From contig NZ_QKZV01000001.1 of assembly GCF_003254115.1 (NCBI RefSeq), positions 124,001 to 188,000 on the forward strand: a stretch of 64,000 bases of DNA. The letters run 5' to 3'. The position numbers and the translations under genes are program-made. Positions 8,777 to 17,507 of the stretch are shown piece by piece. A model generated the notes under the pieces. That model was not told the origin of the DNA and ran no database searches. It saw only the letters and a list, made by a program, of their open reading frames with translations. Position 1 is the stretch's first letter, and each line of letters opens with the position of its first letter. Origin of the DNA: Hydrotalea sandarakina (lineage in GTDB: Bacteria; Bacteroidota; Bacteroidia; Chitinophagales; Chitinophagaceae).

Positions 8777-9820
8777 ATGAAATTACATAGAATTTTATTG
8801 CTTTTTTTCGCGTTTAGTTATGTAAGCGTAAATGCACAAGATATTTTAGTGAATACTCTTAAAAACGAAATTTATCGCCCGATAAAAAAAGACAAGGATA
8901 AAGATTCCATTAACTGGCTATGGAAGCGAGGAGGCTTGTTTAATTTCAGTTTATCGCAAGGCTCATTAAGCAATTGGGCTGCAGGTGGTGATAATTTTTC
9001 ACTGGCACTAAGTTCGTACTTTAACTATTTTGTTTATTACAAGAAGGATAGGCATACTTGGGACAATAATCTGGATGTTAATTTAGGTTATATTCAAACC
9101 ACAAGTTTGGGTGGACGTAAAAATGATGACCGAATTGATTATGTAAGTAAGTATGGCTATAAAGTTGATACATCAGGAAAATGGTATTTATCAGGATTAT
9201 TCAATTTTCGGTCTCAGTTTTTTGATGGTTACACCTATTCAAGTGGCGTTCCGGTGTTTGCTTCCAGCTTTTTATCACCCGCATTTGTAATATTGGCTGC
9301 CGGTTTTGATTATAAGCCCACTTCTAAATTTTCTTTATTTCTTTCACCCATTACATCAAGATGGGTAATTGTTACGAATCAATATTTGGCTGATCAAAAA
9401 GCTTATGGGGTTGATTCGGGAAGGCATGTATTAAACGAGTTTGGTGCTTTTGCAACCATTAATTATAACACTACCATTTTAAAGAATGTTGATTACAGGG
9501 GTAGGGTTGATTTATTTTCGAACTATTTAAATCAGCCACAAAACATTAACTTTTTCATGACCAATCAATTTAATTTTAAAATCAACAAATATTTAACGGC
9601 TTCGTATAGTTTAGATATGATATATGATGATAATGTGAAAATATTTGGTCCCAATGGTGATTCGCCGGCATTGCAGGTAAAAAGCATGATAGGACTAGGG
9701 TTTAATATGCCTTTGAAGAAACGACACAAACCCGTTCCCGTTAACACGGCACCACCTTCCATTCCAACAATTATTGATCCTCGAATTAATTTAAACACAT
9801 CAGGCGATCACCTTAATTAA
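8777..9820 (+). CDS. DUF3078 outer-membrane-barrel-like protein
   Basis: A 347-residue exported protein. The signal peptide ends VSVNAQ about 20 residues after ATG 8777; an ATG at 8762 adds five residues and is less likely. The mature protein has the DUF3078 hallmark near residues 45-75 (GGLFNFSLSQGSLSNWAAGG) and then alternating amphipathic strands rich in Tyr, Phe and Asn, which suggests an outer-membrane beta-barrel. Function is unknown for this family, which is largely confined to Bacteroidota. The 3' end overlaps the convergent purK gene by 21 bp. The last 30 residues are Pro/Thr-rich and polar. Confidence 0.85.
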   Translation: MKLHRILLLFFAFSYVSVNAQDILVNTLKNEIYRPIKKDKDKDSINWLWKRGGLFNFSLSQGSLSNWAAGGDNFSLALSSYFNYFVYYKKDRHTWDNNLDVNLGYIQTTSLGGRKNDDRIDYVSKYGYKVDTSGKWYLSGLFNFRSQFFDGYTYSSGVPVFASSFLSPAFVILAAGFDYKPTSKFSLFLSPITSRWVIVTNQYLADQKAYGVDSGRHVLNEFGAFATINYNTTILKNVDYRGRVDLFSNYLNQPQNINFFMTNQFNFKINKYLTASYSLDMIYDDNVKIFGPNGDSPALQVKSMIGLGFNMPLKKRHKPVPVNTAPPSIPTIIDPRINLNTSGDHLN

Positions 9821-10918
9821 TTGTTTTATTTTATGTGCCTGATAAATTAGTTCGCTATCATCTTTGGCCATTAAAGTAACGTGGCCCATTTTGCGTCCGG
9901 GTTTGGTGGTTTGTTTCCCATATAAGTGCACAAAGGCTTGTTCAACTTTCAGTACCTCATTCAGGCCTTCATAAATGGGTGTGCCGGTATAGCCAGGTTC
10001 GCCCAATAAATTTATCATTGCTGAAGGGTTAATTAATTTAGTGTTTCCTAAAGGATAGCCTAATATAATGCGCCAAAGCATATCATATTGGCTGCAATAA
10101 CTGGCTTCAATGGTATGATGTCCGCTATTGTGTACTCGGGGTGCGGTTTCATTTACCCAAATTTCCTGGTCTTTATCAATTAAAAATTCAATTGCAAACA
10201 AACCGGCGGTATTCAGTTCCTGAACTACTTTTATGGCAATGGCTTCGGCTTTCCATAATAATTCGCGACTAATTCGGGCCGGGGCAATTTGGTATTCTAA
10301 AATATTTAATACAGGGTCAAAAACCATTTCAGCAGGTGGGTAAATGGCAGTTTCGCCTTTTTTATTGCGGGCCACTATTATGGCAATTTCTTTATGAATG
10401 TTAATCATTTTTTCTAAAACAGATGGGTGGTCAAAACCTAAGGCAACTTCCTCTTTATTTTTAATTATTTGTACACCTCTGCCATCATAACCACCTTCGC
10501 CTATCTTATGTACCGCAGGAAAAAGATGGGTATGCTGCATCACCTCATTCAAAGTTTCAGTTATAACAAAAGGCGCAGTAGGTATTTGGTGCTCATGGTA
10601 AAATTGTTTTTGGTGTATTTTGTTTTTTATGGTTTTAATAGCAGAAGGTGAAGGATAAATGGCTAAACCTTCTGCTTCCAATTGCTCTAATGCAGCAATA
10701 TTTACTGCTTCAATTTCTATGGTTAACGCATCTACCATTTTACCGAAGCGGTAAACCGTTTCATAATCGGTTATACTGCCCTGTACAAAATGATGGCATA
10801 AATGTGCAGATGGGCAGTTTATGTCATTTTCTAAAACATAGGTTTCTACCGTGTAATTGGCTGCAGCCTGTAATAACATTCTACCCAATTGTCCACCCCC
10901 TAATATGCCTACTTTCAT
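9800..10918 (-). CDS. purK: N5-carboxyaminoimidazole ribonucleotide synthase PurK
   Basis: A 372-residue ATP-grasp enzyme of purine synthesis that carboxylates AIR with bicarbonate and ATP to give N5-CAIR. The N-terminal Rossmann-like part starts with GILGGGQLGRML; the ATP-grasp core includes KIGEGGYDGRGV near residue 140 and the metal-binding strand segment NETAPRVHNSGH near residue 255, diagnostic for PurK. The PurE partner is not in the window. Nothing else in purine synthesis is adjacent, so it is probably a single-gene unit, transcribed away from hppD. Confidence 0.95.
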   Translation of the reverse strand: MKVGILGGGQLGRMLLQAAANYTVETYVLENDINCPSAHLCHHFVQGSITDYETVYRFGKMVDALTIEIEAVNIAALEQLEAEGLAIYPSPSAIKTIKNKIHQKQFYHEHQIPTAPFVITETLNEVMQHTHLFPAVHKIGEGGYDGRGVQIIKNKEEVALGFDHPSVLEKMINIHKEIAIIVARNKKGETAIYPPAEMVFDPVLNILEYQIAPARISRELLWKAEAIAIKVVQELNTAGLFAIEFLIDKDQEIWVNETAPRVHNSGHHTIEASYCSQYDMLWRIILGYPLGNTKLINPSAMINLLGEPGYTGTPIYEGLNEVLKVEQAFVHLYGKQTTKPGRKMGHVTLMAKDDSELIYQAHKIKQLIKVIA

Positions 10919-11214
10919 ATAAAGATTATTAAGTTTTAAGAAATTTATTTCCCCCTTACAAGTATACCTAAAGACTATTATGCCTATTTGAATTGCGAAG
11001 ATAAATGCGAGGTAAATTGAAAATGAGTTTTTTAAAGAAATGTTTTAATTTTGAAATATGCTTCCTGATTATCCGCATAAAGTATTTAATGACCGCAGAG
11101 CCAACTATTGTTTGTTAATGCTGGCATTGGCTATGGACTCGGCCATCCAATTGTAATTGCATACCCTTAGCTATTCAATCGTTTTCTCATTTATTTAATT
11201 AATAATTTTTCAAT
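10919..11214. other. 296-bp intergenic region between divergent purK and hppD
   Basis: The largest gene-poor stretch in the window. The purK-proximal half is AT-rich with no recognised site. The hppD-proximal part holds an exact -7 box TAATTTTG (11046-11053) with the nearest TTG at 11017-11019, a 26-bp gap, slightly long for a promoter. Four bases after the box begins a 32-codon ORF described separately. No riboswitch fold was recognised. Confidence 0.6.
11058..11156 (+). CDS. Possible 32-residue small ORF upstream of hppD
   Basis: ATG 11058 opens a 32-codon frame ending at TAA 11154-11156. It begins with MLPDYPHKVFND and contains a hydrophobic stretch CLLMLALAM. Its composition is less AT-rich than the flanks. 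The ATG is 4 bp after a perfect TAATTTTG box, which would give a leaderless transcript that continues into hppD 59 bp later. It could be a leader peptide, a real small protein or a decayed gene remnant; I recognise no homologue. Confidence 0.25.
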   Translation: MLPDYPHKVFNDRRANYCLLMLALAMDSAIQL

Positions 11215-12351
11215 ATGTCTTTGCAAGTAAAAGAAGCAATTGGCATGCAAAATGCCGCCAATACTGATTTCCTACCTTTAGAAGGTACTGATTATGTAGA
11301 ATTTTATGTTGGAAATGCCAAACAAGCAGCACACTATTATAAAACCGCCTTTGGTTTTCAAAGTGTAGCTTACTCCGGTCCCGAAACCGGCAATCACGCA
11401 ACTGCCAGTTATGTAGTTAGGCAAAATAAATTAACATTTGTGTTTACTACACCTTTAAGGTCAACAAATCCCATTGCCGAGCATATATTTAAACATGGTG
11501 ATGGCGTAAAAGCATTATCATTACGTGTACAAGATGCAACTGATGCATGGCATCAAACCACAAAACGTGGGGCTAAAAGTTATCTGGAACCCACTCATTT
11601 AAAAGATGAACACGGCGAAGTGGTAATGAGTGGTATTCATACTTATGGAGATACTGTTCACTTATTTATTGAAAGAAAAAATTATAAAGGTGCTTTTATG
11701 CCCGGTTATGTTGAGTGGAAAACCAATTATAATCCTTCCGAAACCGGTTTGCTGTATGTTGACCATTGTGTTGGGAATGTTGGATGGAACCAAATGAATA
11801 AGTGGGTGGCTTTTTATGAAAATGTAATGGGTTTCAAAAATATATTAACCTTTGATGACAATGATATTTCAACAGAATATTCAGCCTTAATGAGTAAGGT
11901 AATGAGTAACGGAAACGGGTTTGTGAAGTTTCCGATTAATGAACCGGCTGAGGGTAAAAAGAAATCGCAGGTTGAAGAATATTTGGAATTTTATGATGGT
12001 GAAGGTGTACAGCACGTTGCTTTAGCCACTAACAATATTATTGAAACAGTAACCGCTTTACAAAACCGTGGTGTTGAATTTTTAAAAGTGCCTGCCTCAT
12101 ATTATGAAACTGTTTTAGAAAGGGTAGGACACATTCAGGAAGATTTGGCCGCTTTACGGGAGCTGGGAATTTTAATTGATAGAGATGATGAAGGCTATTT
12201 GCTGCAAATATTTACCAAACCGGTAGAAGATAGGCCTACCTTATTTTTTGAGATTATTCAGCGCCATGGTGCCAAAAGTTTTGGTAAAGGAAATTTTAAG
12301 GCTTTGTTTGAAGCTATTGAACGTGAACAAGCCTTAAGAGGCAACTTATAA
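11215..12351 (+). CDS. hppD: 4-hydroxyphenylpyruvate dioxygenase
   Basis: A 378-residue two-domain vicinal-oxygen-chelate enzyme that converts 4-hydroxyphenylpyruvate to homogentisate in tyrosine breakdown. The three iron ligands of the C-terminal domain are visible: His in YVDHCVGN (about 182), His in GVQHVALAT (about 265) and Glu in LFFEIIQRHG (about 344). The closing segment GKGNFKALFEAIE is typical of HPPD. No homogentisate dioxygenase or other tyrosine-pathway gene is adjacent, so the rest of the pathway must be elsewhere. A hairpin terminator follows at 12423. Confidence 0.96.
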   Translation: MSLQVKEAIGMQNAANTDFLPLEGTDYVEFYVGNAKQAAHYYKTAFGFQSVAYSGPETGNHATASYVVRQNKLTFVFTTPLRSTNPIAEHIFKHGDGVKALSLRVQDATDAWHQTTKRGAKSYLEPTHLKDEHGEVVMSGIHTYGDTVHLFIERKNYKGAFMPGYVEWKTNYNPSETGLLYVDHCVGNVGWNQMNKWVAFYENVMGFKNILTFDDNDISTEYSALMSKVMSNGNGFVKFPINEPAEGKKKSQVEEYLEFYDGEGVQHVALATNNIIETVTALQNRGVEFLKVPASYYETVLERVGHIQEDLAALRELGILIDRDDEGYLLQIFTKPVEDRPTLFFEIIQRHGAKSFGKGNFKALFEAIEREQALRGNL

Positions 12352-12422
12352 ACATGCCTGCATAAATTTTACATTTTCTATTAGTAAGGATTCTGTATTT
12401 TCAATTTTAATTACTGATTTTT

Positions 12423-12457
12423 GTTCCTCAATCATTATGGTATTGAGGAACATTTTG
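12423..12457 (+). terminator. Hairpin terminator after hppD
   Basis: A perfect 10-bp stem, GTTCCTCAAT (12423-12432) with ATTGAGGAAC (12442-12451), and a 9-nt loop, followed by ATTTTG. The U-tract is short, so termination may be partial. It lies 71 bp after the hppD stop and 28 bp before the favoured start of the next gene. Confidence 0.65.
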
Positions 12458-12479
12458 TATGTTAAAATTTGAAAGCATT

Positions 12480-13232
12480 ATGCGTTTGTTTGTTTTGTGT
12501 TGCTTTGTGTTGTTGTTTAGTGGGGGTGTATGGGCTCAAAATTCATTTGTTGATTTTCAAAAGTCGAATGTTAGGGTAGCCAATGCATTTAAATTAAAAG
12601 AAGATACCCTGGCTAAACAGTTTAAAAAAGAGGGTTTAAGTTGGCCGCCCAAGCAACTTTATATTCGTAGTTTTAAGTATGATAGTCAGTTGGAAGTTTG
12701 GGCACGTAATAATAGCGCCGAACCATTTAAATTAATAAAGACCTATAAAATTTGTGCTTTAAGTGGTGGTTTAGGTCCTAAGCGAATTGAAGGTGATTAT
12801 CAGGTGCCGGAAGGTTTCTATTACATTAATATGTTCAATCCCAAAAGCACCTATTACTTATCATTAGGCCTCAATTATCCAAATGTTTCCGATCAACTTT
12901 TATCCGATTCAGTAAAGCCCGGCAGTGATATTTTTATTCATGGCACTTGTGTAACCGTTGGATGTATTCCTATTATGGATAACCAAATTGATGAGTTATA
13001 TTTACTGGCTTCATATGCCAAGAGCAATGGTGAAGATTTTATTCCTGTACATATTTTCCCCGTTCGTTTCAATAATCCCAAAAGCATGGCTTTTTTGGAA
13101 AAAGTTACCAAAGATGATAAAGTTTATGGTGATTTTACCCAAAGCTTAGAGAAAGTTTACAATTATTTTGAAAAACACAAAACCCTTCCCGTTATTACAG
13201 TTAATAATAAAGGTAACTATGTAATATATTAG
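12480..13232 (+). CDS. Exported L,D-transpeptidase family protein
   Basis: A 250-residue ErfK/YbiS/YhnG-type protein. ATG 12480 gives a clean signal peptide (RLFVLCCFVLLFSGGVWAQ); ATG 12459 would add seven residues including an acidic one and begins only 8 bp after the terminator stem. The catalytic region is clear: IFIHGTCVTVGCIPI around residue 150, with the conserved His and nucleophilic Cys (in VGCIP). Such enzymes make 3-3 cross-links or attach proteins to peptidoglycan, or hydrolyse the product; this subgroup (YafK-like) may be an amidase. It is convergent with lysC, 8 bp apart. Confidence 0.85.
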   Translation: MRLFVLCCFVLLFSGGVWAQNSFVDFQKSNVRVANAFKLKEDTLAKQFKKEGLSWPPKQLYIRSFKYDSQLEVWARNNSAEPFKLIKTYKICALSGGLGPKRIEGDYQVPEGFYYINMFNPKSTYYLSLGLNYPNVSDQLLSDSVKPGSDIFIHGTCVTVGCIPIMDNQIDELYLLASYAKSNGEDFIPVHIFPVRFNNPKSMAFLEKVTKDDKVYGDFTQSLEKVYNYFEKHKTLPVITVNNKGNYVIY

Positions 13233-13240
13233 GTATTACG

Positions 13241-14509
13241 TTATTGCTTTTGTAACTTTAATATTTGCAAAGTTATTGGGGTTTGTTGCCGCAAAACCAC
13301 GTTTTCTTCTGCATTCATTGCATTCAAAATGGCAGCGGTATAATGTCTTACAGTAAATAGCTGTAAGTTTTTTTGCACCTGCACATCAAATTTTTCTGCG
13401 GCAAGCATTGCCAGTTCATTTATTTTTTCAGCTTTATCGTCTAAACAAATTTGTACACTAATAGCACCAAACTGAATTAGGTTGGGAATTAATTTCAAAG
13501 CGTTCAAAAATGCATAAATATTTTGAATTGACTGTCCACCTATAAAAGAGAAATCGAGGCTTTGAAAGGTAATTAGTACCTGTTTATCTTTTAAAATTTG
13601 AATGGGCGGAAAATGTAAGTGCTTTGCATTATGTATAATGGTGCCCGGTAACGAAGGATTCAAAAAGCATTTCACCAATAAAGGAATATGCTTATTTTGT
13701 AAAGGTTTAATGGTTTTGGGATGAATAACTTGTGCACCATAATAAGCCATTTCAATTACTTCATTGTAATTCAATTCGGGAATATAAACCGCTTCTTTAA
13801 ACATTTTAGGGTCTGCACTCATAACGCCTTCAACATCCTTCCAAATGCTTACACTTTTTGCCTCTAAAACATTGCCTAATATGGCAGCGGTAAAATCGCT
13901 TCCTTCACGGCCTAAGGTTGTACTTTCATTATCGGTAGTTGCGCCAATAAATCCCTGAGTAATGTAAATTGAGTGTGCAGTATTTAAAAATACTTGTTGT
14001 GCTTTTTGAGCAGTTATATCCCATATTATGCCGGCATCTCTAAAATTATTATCCGTCAATAACACATCTCTAATGTCAATCCATTGAGTATTCAATCCAT
14101 TTTCTTTGCAAAAGAAATGAATAATGGTAGAGCTAAGTAATTCACCACAACAAACAATTTGATCGTAATAGTAATCATAAGCTCTAACCGGCTTATCGTG
14201 TAAAAGCCATTCAACTTCCGTAAAAATATCAATCATTCTGGCATAGCAGGTGTTGTATTCTTTTACCAGCAAATATTTGGCAACGGTAAGGTGTTGCTGT
14301 TTAATAACTTCAAACAGTTGCAATGCTTCCGTAGCTTTTTGTTGAAAAAATGCATCTACAACTTTTTCTAAAGCATTGGTAGTTTTACCCATAGCTGAAA
14401 TTACCAATACTGCCTTTTCACCTGCTTCAATGTTTTCAATAATTTGAATAACTTGTTGAATGCGTTCAATATTACTGATGCTGGCACCGCCGAACTTATA
14501 AACAATCAT
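13241..14509 (-). CDS. lysC: Aspartate kinase
   Basis: A 422-residue monofunctional aspartokinase, first step of the Lys/Met/Thr pathway. ATG 14509 starts directly on the family's N-terminal strand (MIVYKFGGAS, with Ala in place of the usual Thr of KFGGTS). Downstream are the GREGSDFTAA segment near residue 205 and the KDVEGVMSADP motif near 230. The C-terminal 150 residues form ACT-like regulatory domains (QSLDFSFIGG), so feedback control by Lys or Thr is likely. The frame is open upstream for 66 more codons, but that part is intergenic and not protein-like. No other gene of the pathway is adjacent. Confidence 0.93.
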   Translation of the reverse strand: MIVYKFGGASISNIERIQQVIQIIENIEAGEKAVLVISAMGKTTNALEKVVDAFFQQKATEALQLFEVIKQQHLTVAKYLLVKEYNTCYARMIDIFTEVEWLLHDKPVRAYDYYYDQIVCCGELLSSTIIHFFCKENGLNTQWIDIRDVLLTDNNFRDAGIIWDITAQKAQQVFLNTAHSIYITQGFIGATTDNESTTLGREGSDFTAAILGNVLEAKSVSIWKDVEGVMSADPKMFKEAVYIPELNYNEVIEMAYYGAQVIHPKTIKPLQNKHIPLLVKCFLNPSLPGTIIHNAKHLHFPPIQILKDKQVLITFQSLDFSFIGGQSIQNIYAFLNALKLIPNLIQFGAISVQICLDDKAEKINELAMLAAEKFDVQVQKNLQLFTVRHYTAAILNAMNAEENVVLRQQTPITLQILKLQKQ

Positions 14510-14541
14510 GCTATTTAACAAATGATTAAGTGGAAGATTGG

Positions 14542-14576
14542 CAAAGCTACAGTAATTATGCTTTGTAAAATGCAAA
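14542..14576 (-). promoter_or_regulatory. Promoter for lysC
   Basis: The minus strand carries TTTG (14576-14573), a 23-bp spacer and TAGCTTTG (14549-14542), matching both Bacteroidota promoter elements. The predicted leader to ATG 14509 is about 30 nt, which supports the shorter start for lysC. Confidence 0.5.
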
Positions 14577-14621
14577 GCAATTTTTATTGGTACAATTCTT
14601 GAATTCAACAGAAAAAAAATT

Positions 14622-15122
14622 ATGCAACTGACAATTTTTTTAAATTTTTTTAAACTATCAATGGTTGTAACCGCTTTAATAGCAAATGGTTGTAAACCCG
14701 GCAGCAATTTGCACGATGCGCCTGTAGCAAAATATGCTAAAATGGAAAGGGATGTGTTGTATTACATTAATGATTACAGAACTTCAAAAGGATTACAGCC
14801 GTTGCAATGGAGCAATGCCATTTATCCTTTGGCCTCTGAACATAGTGTTGATATGGCTGAACATAAGGTAGCATTTGGTCATGATGGTTTTGATGCCAGA
14901 TTTAATGCAATAAAAAATAAATTAGGTTATCTGCGCGGTGCCGCCGAAAATGTAGCGCTTGGACATTTAGATGCTAAAGCTGTTGTAAAAGGTTGGTTGA
15001 ATAGTCCCGGCCATAAAAAAAATATTGAAGGCAATTACAATTTAACGGCTATTGGCATTGCACAAGGTAATGATGGTAATTTATACTTCACTCAAATTTT
15101 CATTAATAAGCCATCTAACTAA
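14622..15122 (+). CDS. CAP/SCP-domain lipoprotein
   Basis: A 166-residue lipoprotein: signal sequence with lipobox IANGC (Cys24), then a bacterial CAP (SCP/PR1-like) domain. Recognisable parts are the first helix MERDVLYYINDYRTSKGLQP, the HSVDMAEHKVAFGHDGF segment with two of the expected cleft histidines and acidic residues, AAENVALG, and WLNSPGHKKNIEG. Members are secreted or surface proteins whose biochemical role in bacteria is mostly unknown. It is alone between lysC, transcribed away from it, and fbp. Confidence 0.88.
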   Translation: MQLTIFLNFFKLSMVVTALIANGCKPGSNLHDAPVAKYAKMERDVLYYINDYRTSKGLQPLQWSNAIYPLASEHSVDMAEHKVAFGHDGFDARFNAIKNKLGYLRGAAENVALGHLDAKAVVKGWLNSPGHKKNIEGNYNLTAIGIAQGNDGNLYFTQIFINKPSN

Positions 15123-15165
15123 GCTATTGTAATGTGTATGGCGAACACGATTGCATAAAAAAATA

Positions 15166-15196
15166 TTGTATGTATTGTCCGTGCCCTTTATCTTTA
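15166..15196 (+). promoter_or_regulatory. Promoter for fbp
   Basis: TTG (15166-15168), 20-bp spacer, TATCTTTA (15189-15196). The -7 box has A in place of the final G. The start codon follows 19 bp later, giving a leader of roughly 12-15 nt. The same box variant precedes hutH. Confidence 0.45.
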
Positions 15197-15215
15197 TCAA
15201 AAAACATACAATACT

Positions 15216-16244
15216 ATGATGGTGAATAGAAAAATTTTGACATTAGATGAATTTACCATTCAACAATTACGCCAATTTCCAACAGCAACAGGTGAGTTAA
15301 GTAGTTTATTACGCGATATGGGCTTGGCTGCCAAGCGGGTAAATGTTGAAGTGAATAAAGCTGGTTTAGTTGATATTTTAGGAGATGCAGGTTCTATTAA
15401 TATTCAGGGGGAAGATGTAAAGAAGTTAGATGTATATGCCAATAATCAATTTATGGGCGCATTAAAGCATGGCATAAGCTGTGCAGGTATTGGTAGCGAG
15501 GAATTGGATGATTTTGTGATTTTTGATGATGAAGTGAGTAATAACAGTAAATACGTGGTATTATTCGATCCTTTGGATGGGAGCGGAAATATAGATGTGA
15601 ACATTTCAATTGGTACAATATTTAGCGTTTATCGTAGAGTTAGCCCTAAAGGTTCACCTTGTACTCGCGAAGATTTTCTTCAGCCTGGAAATAGGCAAGT
15701 GGCTGCCGGTTATATTATTTACGGCAGTTCAACCATGTTGGTGTATGCTACAAAACGGGGAGTAAATGGGTTTACTTTAGACCCATCTATTGGGGAGTTT
15801 TGTTTAAGTCACCCCAATATTCAATGCCCCGAAAGCGGCAATTTTTATTCCGTGAATCATGGTTATTTCTTTCAATATCAAAAAGGTGTACAGCAATACA
15901 TTACCGCCTGTCAGAAAAAAACGAAGTCGGAGGGTGGACCTTATACACAGCGATATATTGGAAGTATGGTAGCCGATGTGCATAGAAATTTATTAAAGGG
16001 AGGTATTTTCATGTACCCGGGAACCGATAGCAAACCCAATGGTAAGTTGCGTTTGTTGTACGAATGTAATCCGCTTGCTTTTATTATTGAAGTAGCAGGC
16101 GGGAAAGCAACAAATGGCGAACAACGCATATTGGATATTCAACCTCAACAATTGCATCAACGGTCACCTTTATTCATTGGTAGTAAATTAATGATGGAAG
16201 AATTAGAGAATTATTTAATGCAAAATAAAGAAGCGCATGTATAA
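15216..16244 (+). CDS. fbp: Class 1 fructose-1,6-bisphosphatase
   Basis: A 342-residue gluconeogenic phosphatase hydrolysing fructose-1,6-bisphosphate to fructose-6-phosphate. The metal-site motif [13 protein letters not shown] lies around residues 112-124, preceded by the GSEELDDF loop, and the substrate-site segment [23 protein letters not shown] around residue 245 is typical of the type I enzyme. Start codons at 15216 and 15219 are adjacent; either fits. The 3' end overlaps the next ORF by 8 bp, suggesting coupling, although that product has no visible metabolic link. Confidence 0.96.
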   Translation: MMVNRKILTLDEFTIQQLRQFPTATGELSSLLRDMGLAAKRVNVEVNKAGLVDILGDAGSINIQGEDVKKLDVYANNQFMGALKHGISCAGIGSEELDDFVIFDDEVSNNSKYVVLFDPLDGSGNIDVNISIGTIFSVYRRVSPKGSPCTREDFLQPGNRQVAAGYIIYGSSTMLVYATKRGVNGFTLDPSIGEFCLSHPNIQCPESGNFYSVNHGYFFQYQKGVQQYITACQKKTKSEGGPYTQRYIGSMVADVHRNLLKGGIFMYPGTDSKPNGKLRLLYECNPLAFIIEVAGGKATNGEQRILDIQPQQLHQRSPLFIGSKLMMEELENYLMQNKEAHV

Positions 16245-16734
16245 ATTTCTTGTGTTGGGAATATTTTTTTTATGTTGTCAGCAGGTAAGTAAAGCACAGC
16301 AATTAATATTGCCACATCAGTTAAATTATTTTATCAATCCTAAGCCGAATACCTTATTGTACAATGACACTTTGTATAGAGGTGCACGTGAGTTTAAAGG
16401 CTTGTTTTACAAAACGGGTAATCTGCAGTTAATTCAATACTATCAAAAACATCAGCAAAACAAAATTTGGGGAAATGTTTTAGGAATTTTGGGAGCAGGT
16501 ATGATGGGTGCCGGAGTTGGATTGGCCAGTAATCACCATTCAGGACTTGGGTGGACATTTATAGGGGGTGGATTTTGCACTACTGTAGTTGGAGGATATT
16601 TAATAGCTTCGGGGCAGAAAAACTTAATATTAGCTGTAGATTTGTTTAATAAATTGTCGCACCAACAATTACCCAAAGTACAGGCTGGTATAGGTTTTTC
16701 GGGAAGTAGTGCAGGATTAGTTATAAATTTTTAG
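16237..16734 (+). CDS. Small exported glycine-rich membrane protein, unknown function
   Basis: I do not recognise the family. The 165-residue product has a signal peptide ([18 protein letters not shown]), a polar region of about 60 residues, then two Gly-rich hydrophobic segments (around residues 82-100 and 105-125, [13 protein letters not shown] and [15 protein letters not shown]) like a glycine-zipper hairpin, and a polar tail ending in a barrel-like strand. It overlaps the end of fbp by 8 bp and is 2 bp before an ABC ATPase gene, so these three are likely co-transcribed. Confidence 0.7.
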   Translation: MYKFLVLGIFFLCCQQVSKAQQLILPHQLNYFINPKPNTLLYNDTLYRGAREFKGLFYKTGNLQLIQYYQKHQQNKIWGNVLGILGAGMMGAGVGLASNHHSGLGWTFIGGGFCTTVVGGYLIASGQKNLILAVDLFNKLSHQQLPKVQAGIGFSGSSAGLVINF

Positions 16735-16736
16735 AC

Positions 16737-17498
16737 ATGCAAAAAAAAATAATTGAAGTAAAAAATCTTACTAAAAACTACGGTTCAGTTCAAGCAGTTA
16801 AAGGGATTAGTTTTGATGTATATGAAGGAGAGATATTTGGTTTATTAGGCCCCAATGGCGCAGGTAAATCAACCACCTTAGAAATTATAGAAACACTAAA
16901 AGATAAAACCAGCGGTGAAGTTTGGGTGGACGGGTATAGCTTAGATAAAAACCCTAATGAAATAAAACAAATTATTGGGGTGCAATTGCAATTAAGCGGT
17001 TATTATCCCGGATTAACATTGGCAGAACTTTTAGATTTGTTTGCAGGGTTATACAACAAAAAAATTGATAAGAAAAAGATTTTAGAAGAAGTAAAACTGG
17101 CCGATAAAGCAAAAGCAAAGTATAAAGAATTAAGTGGTGGTCAACAACAGCGTTTTTCATTAGCCACTACACTTATTAATAATCCCAAAATTATTTTTTT
17201 AGATGAACCTACTACAGGATTAGATCCACAAGCTAGAAGAAATCTTTGGGATTTAATTAAACAAATTCGATTAAGCGGAACTACTGTCATTATTACTACG
17301 CATTATATGGATGAAGCGGAAGAACTTTGTGATAGAGTAGCCATTATTGATAGCGGTAAAATTCAATCCGTAGCTACCCCTGACGAATTAATTGACAATT
17401 TAGTAGCAACCGGTTTTGAAAGAACAAAAGAAGTGAAGAAAGCAACTTTGGAAGATGTTTTCATTCATTTAACCGGCAAATCATTACGCGAAGATTAA
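16737..17498 (+). CDS. ABC transporter ATP-binding protein (ABC-2/DrrA-like)
   Basis: A 253-residue ATPase with Walker A GPNGAGKST (about residues 36-44), signature LSGGQQQR (about 136), Walker B IIFLDEPT (about 160) and the switch histidine in TTHYMDEAEELC. The C-terminal VKKATLEDVFIHLTGK block is typical of ATPases that pair with ABC-2 type permeases for drug, polysaccharide or lipid export. No permease gene is adjacent: the neighbours are a Gly-rich membrane protein and a YfiT-like gene. The partner must be elsewhere, or the 165-residue membrane protein upstream contributes, which is speculative. Confidence 0.93.
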   Translation: MQKKIIEVKNLTKNYGSVQAVKGISFDVYEGEIFGLLGPNGAGKSTTLEIIETLKDKTSGEVWVDGYSLDKNPNEIKQIIGVQLQLSGYYPGLTLAELLDLFAGLYNKKIDKKKILEEVKLADKAKAKYKELSGGQQQRFSLATTLINNPKIIFLDEPTTGLDPQARRNLWDLIKQIRLSGTTVIITTHYMDEAEELCDRVAIIDSGKIQSVATPDELIDNLVATGFERTKEVKKATLEDVFIHLTGKSLRED

Positions 17499-17507
17499 TT
17501 TTATTTT

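Noticed and set aside
13241-14707. Longer aspartate kinase frame with 66 extra N-terminal residues
   Set aside because: The family begins at KFGGAS; the extension crosses the intergenic promoter and the start of the CAP lipoprotein gene.
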